From Desulfobacterales bacterium (GTDB taxonomy: Bacteria > Desulfobacterota > Desulfobacteria > Desulfobacterales > Desulfobacteraceae), in NCBI GenBank assembly GCA_022361535.1, contig JAKSAU010000050.1, positions 1 through 5,926 of the forward strand: a DNA stretch of 5,926 bases, read 5' to 3'. The first letter of the stretch is position 1. Every line of letters begins with the position of its first letter. The notes beneath the pieces are model-generated. The model was not told where the DNA came from, did not search any database, and saw only the letters and a program-made list of their open reading frames with translations. This document shows positions 1 through 4,104 of the stretch, piece by piece. The translations under genes and the position numbers were made by a program.

Positions 1-274
1 TCATGGCCGTTCTTTAAAATAGCGCCCAAGTGAAAACCTGCCTTCCTTGCTTTCTCCATGCATGCAAAATCCTTACTAACACTGGGAATGTTTTCTTTGG
101 ATTTATTGGAGAGGTGTGTTCGCCGTTTAAAAGTGTAGAGACTTTATGTGAGAATTGTACTTTTAAAATCAATTCTTATCTTTGTAGTAATTGCTACAGC
201 ATGTCCGGTGCTAAGTTTCTATAATGCGGAAAATAATGAAGTATCAGCATTTAGATCGTAATTGAACTGAAAAT
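1..274. other. Left-edge region without a supported gene
   Basis: I see no gene here that I can defend. A plus-strand reading frame from a GTG at 30 to 224 would encode 64 residues with eight cysteines, but it has no ribosome binding site and resembles no family I know. On the minus strand a frame beginning ATG at 58 (MEKARKAGFHLGAIL...) runs off the left edge. It has an AAGGA about 10 nt upstream, so it could be the start of a leftward gene, but only about 19 codons are visible. The segment otherwise serves as the upstream region of the selenoprotein gene. Confidence 0.4.
220..225 (+). promoter_or_regulatory. Possible -10 element for the AhpD-like selenoprotein gene
   Basis: A perfect TATAAT hexamer lies about 65 nt upstream of the start codon at 290. 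No good -35 hexamer sits at 16-18 bp spacing; the nearest candidate, TTGCTA at 191-196, is 23 bp away. The promoter call is therefore weak and rests on the -10 match and its position alone. Confidence 0.3.
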
Positions 275-289
275 AAAGGAGATTTCAAT

Positions 290-865
290 ATGAGTTATTT
301 TTTTCCAACAACAGATCCTGAAAATGCAACAGGACAACTTAAGGAAACCTACGACACATTGACCTCAATGTTCCAGATGGTACCCAAGGTTTTTGTGGCC
401 CAAAGCATGAGGCCTGACCTTGTGGAGTTGATTGTCAATTATGTTAACCGTCTAATGGTTGAAGAACACGCACTGCCCAGGACCACAAAAGAACTTATCG
501 CTGCATATGTTTCCAAGCTCAATGCCTGTGCATACTGAGTGGACGCACACAGCGCCATGGTCATGGCGCAGGGATTCTCTCAGGAACAGGTAAAGTCCAT
601 CCTGGATGATATTGACGGCTCTTCTCTTATCGATGACAAAGTTAAAAAGCTGTTGGGCCTGGCTAAAATCGCAACAGAAAATGCATATAAAATTCACGAA
701 GGTTCAATTCAGGAGCTAAGGGATCTTGGTTGTTCTGACGAAGAAATCTTCGAAACAATTGCTGTTGTGGCACTTTTTAGTTTCATGGACCGTATGGCAG
801 ATGCCCTTGGTGCTCCTGTTGAAGGGATGCAGGATATGGTAAGTCAGATGCAGCAAAATCAATAA
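290..865 (+). CDS. AhpD/carboxymuconolactone decarboxylase-like selenoprotein (CxxU), in-frame TGA read as selenocysteine
   Basis: This is one gene of 191 residues whose codon 83 is TGA (536-538). Read through as selenocysteine, it gives E68, C80-A-Y-U83 and H87. That is the E-x11-C-x2-C-x3-H spacing of the AhpD alkylhydroperoxidase signature, with Sec replacing the second (resolving) Cys. The frame continues unbroken for 108 codons and contains the conserved family tail FSFMDRMADALG (residues 163-174), as in peroxidase-related AhpD-like enzymes. The ATG start follows AAAGGAG (275-281) with an 8-nt gap. Family knowledge: AhpD-like proteins form helical oligomers that reduce peroxides or act as thiol oxidoreductases in the cytoplasm, and Sec-containing members with CxxU are known in anaerobic bacteria. 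The substrate is unknown here. It appears monocistronic and ends at a hairpin. The alternative, a true nonsense mutation, is disfavoured by the downstream SECIS-like hairpin and the intact second half. The selenocysteine machinery is not in the window. Confidence 0.92.
539..580 (+). promoter_or_regulatory. Bacterial SECIS element downstream of the Sec UGA
   Basis: A perfect 7-bp stem, GCGCCAT (552-558) with ATGGCGC (563-569), closes a GGUC tetraloop at 559-562. The loop begins 20 nt after the UGA. Known bacterial SECIS hairpins lie just 3' of the UGA inside the coding region and carry a G in the first two loop positions; the Escherichia coli fdhF hairpin also presents GGUC. This one would bind SelB and direct Sec insertion at codon 83. 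Only the upper stem-loop (552-569) is obvious. The lower limits given are approximate, and the bulged U of the E. coli hairpin is not evident. Confidence 0.82.
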
Positions 866-901
866 TGCTATTGTAATTAGCTGAATTTCAGATAGGGGCA
901 G

Positions 902-936
902 CATAAAGGCCGGACTGTCAAACGCCGGCCTTTATG
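902..936 (+). terminator. Hairpin between convergent genes, probable terminator
   Basis: CATAAAGGCCGG (902-913) pairs perfectly with CCGGCCTTTATG (925-936), giving a 12-bp stem with an 11-nt loop. It sits 37 nt past the selenoprotein stop and before the convergent DUF3786 gene. No uridine run follows directly; a T6 tract appears about 14 nt later (near 950). Termination is therefore likely but not classical, and the symmetric stem could act on both strands. Confidence 0.65.
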
Positions 937-985
937 TTGTCGGGCTAATTTTTTATTCCTGATAGAAGCTATAGGGCAATTGGAT

Positions 986-1789
986 TTAAGCACCGTGTCG
1001 CAGTGCTATTTTTTCAAACATTAATGCAATCCCTTCATTTAATGTGTATATGGATTCAATATCAAGGTTATCATCAGAGATAGAATCAAAATAAATGTGA
1101 AGGCTTGATTCAAGGCCGTCTTCCGGCTTCCAGTAGCAGACAAGAATTGGGAACAGAGGCAAGGGGTGCAGTACAATTGATATATCTGAACCGATATGAC
1201 CTTCAATCTGTTTTCCATCAAAAATCTCCAGCATATCTTTGAAAAAATCTGTATAGGTATCAGCAACCTTTTTCAGCGGTTTTTCACACCGCTGCTGAAA
1301 ATGGGCATACCGGGAAGGCCCTCCGGTCAATTCCCTGAATGTAATCCATTGGCCATGGGGTAACTTCCCCTTTCCTTCCAGGATATGGTTTAATAACGGT
1401 ACAACCATATAGGCATTGATATGGACTTCTGATGATAAATTGCCTTTGGAGTCAACGCTGAAATCTTTCCCAAATACCTTTAGTGTGAGTTTATCATTGG
1501 AGTATTCTGACCCAAGCCGTTGGGCTGCTTCAGCGAGATCGGTTTTAGCAATTTCCTGTTTTAACGCCTCAATGGCTTCTGACTTATATTCATCGATAGT
1601 ATTGGGTTTATTGAGTTTGCCTGCGTACCTCTCAATCACTTCTTTATCCAAATGGGGACAGGCCTGTAAGGATTTTTTTTCTTTAAACACTGCAACAGCA
1701 AATGCCAGGCAAGTCTTTTCATTGCACTCCTGGCAATTTGAGCCATTTAACAGCTTGAATATTTCCATGGGATTCTTGATATGGGGCAT
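986..1789 (-). CDS. 4Fe-4S domain plus DUF3786 protein
   Basis: The protein has 267 residues in two parts. Residues about 5-50 form a 4Fe-4S domain of the type found in the large subunit of the corrinoid iron-sulfur protein (PF04060-like), with cysteines C19, C22, C27 and C44 in C-x2-C-x4-C-x16-C spacing. Residues about 80-265 resemble DUF3786, with conserved-looking stretches at 125-137 (NAYMVVPLLNHIL), 151-170 (FRELTGGPSRYAHF...) and 207-222 (LHPLPLFPILVCYWKP). No signal peptide or membrane segment is seen, so it is likely cytoplasmic. The function of DUF3786 is unknown; proteins with this pair of domains are common in anaerobes, and a role in corrinoid or one-carbon metabolism is only a guess. 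The ATG at 1789 has only a weak GGA upstream, and ATG at codon 8 is an alternative start. It stands alone, convergent with the selenoprotein gene, with an IS3 remnant just upstream. Confidence 0.85.
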   Translation of the reverse strand: MPHIKNPMEIFKLLNGSNCQECNEKTCLAFAVAVFKEKKSLQACPHLDKEVIERYAGKLNKPNTIDEYKSEAIEALKQEIAKTDLAEAAQRLGSEYSNDKLTLKVFGKDFSVDSKGNLSSEVHINAYMVVPLLNHILEGKGKLPHGQWITFRELTGGPSRYAHFQQRCEKPLKKVADTYTDFFKDMLEIFDGKQIEGHIGSDISIVLHPLPLFPILVCYWKPEDGLESSLHIYFDSISDDNLDIESIYTLNEGIALMFEKIALRHGA

Positions 1790-1823
1790 GTGAAAGGTGT
1801 CCTTAATTTAAGTAGTTATCACT

Positions 1824-2042
1824 TGAACCTTTCCCAAAAAACTGGTGCCTGGGTTAAGCCACATTTTTCAGGTTGTACCATGCCTGCTCACAGTGAGCAG
1901 GCGTTTTCCAGCCGTTGGCCGAGTGTTTTCTTCTTTGATTATAATAAACCTCTACATACTTAAAGAGAATTCTTTCCGTCTGTTCATAACTGTCAAATCG
2001 AAAATGATGAATTATTTGTGTTTTCAATGTATTAAAAAATGA
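1824..2042 (-). mobile_element. 3' terminal remnant of an IS3-family insertion sequence
   Basis: The segment holds the C-terminal coding end of an IS3-type transposase followed by what looks like the right terminal repeat, TGAACCTTTCCCAAAAAACT, starting at 1824 on the plus strand. The TG end and the AAAAAACTGG stretch just beyond the transposase stop are typical of IS3-family ends. The opposite end is missing: recognisable similarity stops near 2042, so no target duplication can be read. The element cannot move by itself. Confidence 0.7.
1854..2042 (-). pseudogene. IS3-family transposase (OrfB) C-terminal fragment
   Basis: About 62 codons read SFFNTLKTQ...HHFRFDSYEQTERILFKYVEVYYNQRRKHSANGWKTP, the characteristic end of the IS3 OrfB integrase (rve) domain. 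Full proteins are around 270-300 residues, so over three quarters is gone. In intact members the final catalytic Glu of the DDE triad immediately precedes SFF; here that position is Leu, and similarity ends there, so the fragment lacks the whole active site. The frame stays open a further 11 codons upstream to an ATG at 2075, but those residues (MASNYLDLVAL) are not transposase-like and come partly from the adjacent inverted repeat. Confidence 0.8.
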
Positions 2043-2064
2043 TAAGGCAACTAAGTCGAGATAA

Positions 2065-2105
2065 TTAGAAGCCATCTCAAAATCTTTTTTTGAGATGGCT
2101 TCTAA
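2065..2105. repeat. Perfect 18-bp inverted repeat downstream of the permease gene
   Basis: TTAGAAGCCATCTCAAAA (2065-2082) is the exact reverse complement of 2088-2105, with a 5-nt loop. It begins 10 nt past the permease stop at 2116, so it may stop minus-strand transcription, although no uridine run follows the stem on that strand. The long AT-tailed perfect arms beside an IS remnant also resemble abutted ends of an insertion sequence or a tiny MITE. The two readings cannot be separated from this window. Confidence 0.75.
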
Positions 2106-2115
2106 CTAAATTCCT

Positions 2116-3135
2116 TTAAACCATCAAATTTACCAGGAGCCCTGCGGTTACTGCTGTTAAAAGCACTGCACCGATAAAGGCTGCAAGCAAAGGCCCTTTG
2201 AAAAAACCTTTGAGCATGGCTACTTCAGGCAGGCTGGCACCGGCTCCACCGATGATCAGAGCCACAACAGCTCCCATGCTCATTCCCTTTGCAACCAGGC
2301 TGGCGGCAATGGGGACCATGGTACTGGCCCGAAGGTACAGGGGGATGCCCATCACCGAAGCCATGGGAACTGCAAGAGGATTATTTTCTCCAGCTACTGA
2401 GGCAACAAAGTCAGCCGGCAAAAATCCGTGGATAATCGATCCGATGGCTACGCCTATCACCATATAAGGTACAAGTTTGTAAAACTGATCCACTGCTTCT
2501 CGGGCCACCAGGCGGAACCGCCCCGGTTCTTGAACGGATTCCATTGCAGGAGCAGCAGCACAACAGCCCCCTGAAATCGTGCCAGCAATCTGGACTCCTT
2601 CTTGGACAGGGCCTTGGGAAGATGCTGCCAGTCCCGGTTGGATCTGGACCTTTTTCCCGGAGTCGCAGCCGCAGCCTTTGTCTTCTTTGTTCAGCACATC
2701 CTGGCGGATATGACGCTCAAAACCAAACCGATCCAAAAGAAAGGAAATTCCTAAGGTGACCCCAAGGGCAGCCACCATATAGACCAGTGTGACCTTAAAT
2801 CCCAAAAGAGAGAACAAAAGGGGAATGATGATCGGGTTGACCAAAGGTGAGGTGAATAAGAACGTCATGGTAGGGCCAAACCCTGCCCCAGCCCGAAGAA
2901 AACCGGCCATTACCGGGATAGTGGAGCAGGAGCAAAAAGGGGTAAGCCCGCCAAGGAGCATCCCGGCCAGATAGCCGGAGCCTCTTTTGCCCGAGAGCCA
3001 GCGCCGCATTTTTTCCTGGGGGATATATGTGTTCAACAGCCCTACAAAAATACTGATCCCGATGAAAAGGACCGTTAGTTCCACCATGGTAAATGTAAAA
3101 AATGATAAGGTTTCTTTTAAAGCGATTGTATTCAT
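2116..3135 (-). CDS. ArsP/DUF318 (UPF0718) family permease
   Basis: This predicted inner-membrane permease has 339 residues from the ATG at 3135. Hydrophobic segments fall near residues 14-38, 56-80, 87-110, 114-134, 220-238, 252-276, 281-304 and 314-338. The family signature TPFCSCSTIPV (C68 and C70) lies in the second segment, and GIPLYLR...GGAGASLPE marks the second half. Between the halves is a soluble loop (about 137-208) with extra cysteines: C155/C157 (GCGC) and C191/C192 (GGCC). Family knowledge: ArsP members export trivalent organoarsenicals, and relatives are found in metal and metalloid loci. Linkage to an ArsR gene 75 nt upstream supports metalloid efflux, but the exact substrate is inferred. 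A TTG at 3171 in the same frame is rejected as start because it lies inside a terminator and lacks a ribosome binding site; the ATG has GGAA 8 nt upstream. Confidence 0.85.
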   Translation of the reverse strand: MNTIALKETLSFFTFTMVELTVLFIGISIFVGLLNTYIPQEKMRRWLSGKRGSGYLAGMLLGGLTPFCSCSTIPVMAGFLRAGAGFGPTMTFLFTSPLVNPIIIPLLFSLLGFKVTLVYMVAALGVTLGISFLLDRFGFERHIRQDVLNKEDKGCGCDSGKKVQIQPGLAASSQGPVQEGVQIAGTISGGCCAAAPAMESVQEPGRFRLVAREAVDQFYKLVPYMVIGVAIGSIIHGFLPADFVASVAGENNPLAVPMASVMGIPLYLRASTMVPIAASLVAKGMSMGAVVALIIGGAGASLPEVAMLKGFFKGPLLAAFIGAVLLTAVTAGLLVNLMV

Positions 3136-3139
3136 ATCT

Positions 3140-3163
3140 ATATTTCCAGTATTGTCGAAATAT
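3140..3163. promoter_or_regulatory. Second ArsR-type operator, overlapping the permease ribosome binding site
   Basis: ATATTTC (3140-3146) and GAAATAT (3157-3163) form a palindrome with a 10-nt spacer. The arms and spacing are identical to the copy upstream of arsR at 3587-3610, and the two sites match at 19 of 24 positions. It ends 4 nt before the permease ATG and covers its GGAA Shine-Dalgarno. Binding by the neighbouring ArsR protein is inferred from this duplication. Confidence 0.7.
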
Positions 3164-3167
3164 TTAA

Positions 3168-3197
3168 CCAAAAAAAGTCCGGATAACTGAATCCGGA
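3168..3197 (-). terminator. Intrinsic terminator between arsR and the permease gene
   Basis: On the minus strand TCCGGAT (3197-3191) pairs with ATCCGGA (3184-3178) around a 6-nt loop and is followed at once by C and seven T residues (3176-3170). This is a canonical rho-independent terminator shape, 13 nt past the arsR stop. The permease must therefore be reached by readthrough or by its own promoter. Confidence 0.8.
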
Positions 3198-3210
3198 AAT
3201 GTTTATCCTA

Positions 3211-3537
3211 TTAACTTATCTGCGTAAACGGATGGTCCAAATCATCTGCTTTCAAAGAGCAGCATTCTGAAAGAAGAAATGAGGCCAACTCTTGAACCGC
3301 ATCAAACTGAGGTTCACAATGGAGCACCCGGCTTTCCCTTCGTTGATGGATCAATCCAACCTGTACCAGGCGGCTGATATGATGGGACAGGGTGGAAGCA
3401 GGAATGTCCAATGCTCTTTGGATATCCCCAACCGGTAGCCCTTCTTTACCGGCTTTAACCAGCAAACGGTAAATTGAAAGCCGGGTAACGTTTCCCAACT
3501 CAGCACATCGTTTGGCAGCAACTTCAAGTTCCATCAT
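3211..3537 (-). CDS. ArsR/SmtB-family metalloregulatory repressor
   Basis: This is a 108-residue winged-helix protein of normal size for the family. The helix-turn-helix spans about residues 34-60 (PVGDIQRALDIPASTLSHHIS), followed by the wing (HQRRESRVLHC, 64-74). The classical As(III) motif ELCVCDL is absent from the recognition-helix region. Instead a C92-C93 pair lies in the C-terminal dimerisation helix (LLSECCS), as in the Acidithiobacillus ferrooxidans-type ArsR; C11 and C74 are the only other cysteines. It probably represses itself and the permease, releasing DNA on binding a thiophilic metalloid. The ribosome binding site AAGGAGG sits one base before the first ATG and four before the second (3534), so initiation may use codon 2. 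The gene is preceded by a strong promoter and an operator, and the permease follows after a terminator. Confidence 0.9.
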   Translation of the reverse strand: MMELEVAAKRCAELGNVTRLSIYRLLVKAGKEGLPVGDIQRALDIPASTLSHHISRLVQVGLIHQRRESRVLHCEPQFDAVQELASFLLSECCSLKADDLDHPFTQIS

Positions 3538-3555
3538 ACCTCCTTGTTTTTAGAC

Positions 3556-3584
3556 AAAATAAAGCAATAAAAATTAAATGTCAA
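3556..3584 (-). promoter_or_regulatory. Sigma70 promoter of the arsR-permease unit
   Basis: On the minus strand a perfect TTGACA -35 box (3584-3579) is followed by 17 bp and TATTTT as -10 (3561-3556). Transcription should start near 3549, leaving a short leader before the AAGGAGG and the ATG at 3537. The operator at 3586-3611 abuts the -35 box. Confidence 0.8.
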
Positions 3585-3585
3585 C

Positions 3586-3611
3586 TATATTTCTAAAATA
3601 ATCGAAATATA
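3586..3611. promoter_or_regulatory. ArsR-type palindromic operator upstream of arsR
   Basis: TATATTTC (3586-3593) and GAAATATA (3604-3611) form 8-bp arms separated by 10 nt, directly next to the -35 box. AT-rich palindromes of this size are usual for ArsR/SmtB repressors, and the near-identical copy before the permease supports specific recognition by the same protein. Confidence 0.72.
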
Positions 3612-4104
3612 CTTTTTAATGCAATGTGTAAGGCGGGTAAAACCGTATGTCAAAGTATCTACAAGGTAAACTGCTCAGAAAGGATATTCACCTTCCTTAA
3701 GAAAACATGTTTTCTCCCACACAATAATTTGTCTTGCCCGGATCAAGCATCCGTTCAGTATTACGGTAAGGGAAAAACAAGTGTTCAATCGATTTGTCAC
3801 TTTGGAATCTGATTAGTAAATCAAATTAGATTAAATGCAGCAAATGATGTATTTTCCATTGATTTTCGGGTAACAGTCAGGATAACTTCAACTATTCAGA
3901 ATATGCCGTTCAAAGCAACTTTTAAAAATCTGTTCCACTAATAATGAGTTGGAGAGAGAAATTGTAATCCTGCTCTACCCTGAAGAATCACTTGCAGTAA
4001 CGCAGTAAGAGTGAAAGAAATTGATTAGACCAATATTTTGAGAGTTACCATCATTTTCTTCAAGGTTTATGAGAAAAAAGAACCGAAACAGTTTTAAGGA
4101 TATT
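3612..4104. other. Intergenic region without a supported gene
   Basis: Between the divergent arsR unit and the AsmA-family gene are about 490 bases with no credible coding sequence. A 62-codon frame from a GTG at 3624 has no ribosome binding site or recognisable motif. The region contains a 16-bp palindrome (3700-3715), a small CGGAT/ATCCG hairpin (3739-3753) and a tandem GCAGTAA pair (3994-4008). I could not identify a convincing promoter for the downstream gene, nor a structured RNA. Confidence 0.6.
3700..3715. repeat. 16-bp perfect palindrome in the intergenic region
   Basis: AGAAAACATGTTTTCT is its own reverse complement with no spacer. It differs from the ArsR-type operators and lies about 90 bp beyond them, so it could be a site for another dimeric regulator. 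There is no direct functional evidence. Confidence 0.5.

Noticed and set aside
290..538. A separate 82-residue protein ending at the TGA, with another protein starting at GTG 539
   Set aside because: The motif spacing across the TGA, the continuous frame and the SECIS-like hairpin support one selenoprotein gene. No ribosome binding site precedes 539.
1416..1793. Plus-strand frame of 125 codons
   Set aside because: It is antisense to the 4Fe-4S/DUF3786 gene, whose cysteine motif and conserved blocks are convincing on the minus strand.
3136..3171. Upstream TTG start for the permease, adding 12 residues
   Set aside because: It lies within the T-run of an intrinsic terminator, has no Shine-Dalgarno, and the added residues are translated from the second operator.
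3624..3812. 62-codon plus-strand frame in the intergenic gap
   Set aside because: It starts at GTG without a ribosome binding site and has no recognisable motif; the 16-bp palindrome lies inside it.
3994..4008. Tandem GCAGTAA repeat as a possible regulatory or CRISPR-like repeat
   Set aside because: There are only two 8-bp units with no spacer; this is consistent with chance.
4020..4060. Promoter for the AsmA-family gene around TTGATT and TATTTT
   Set aside because: No -35 and -10 pair with acceptable spacing could be found.
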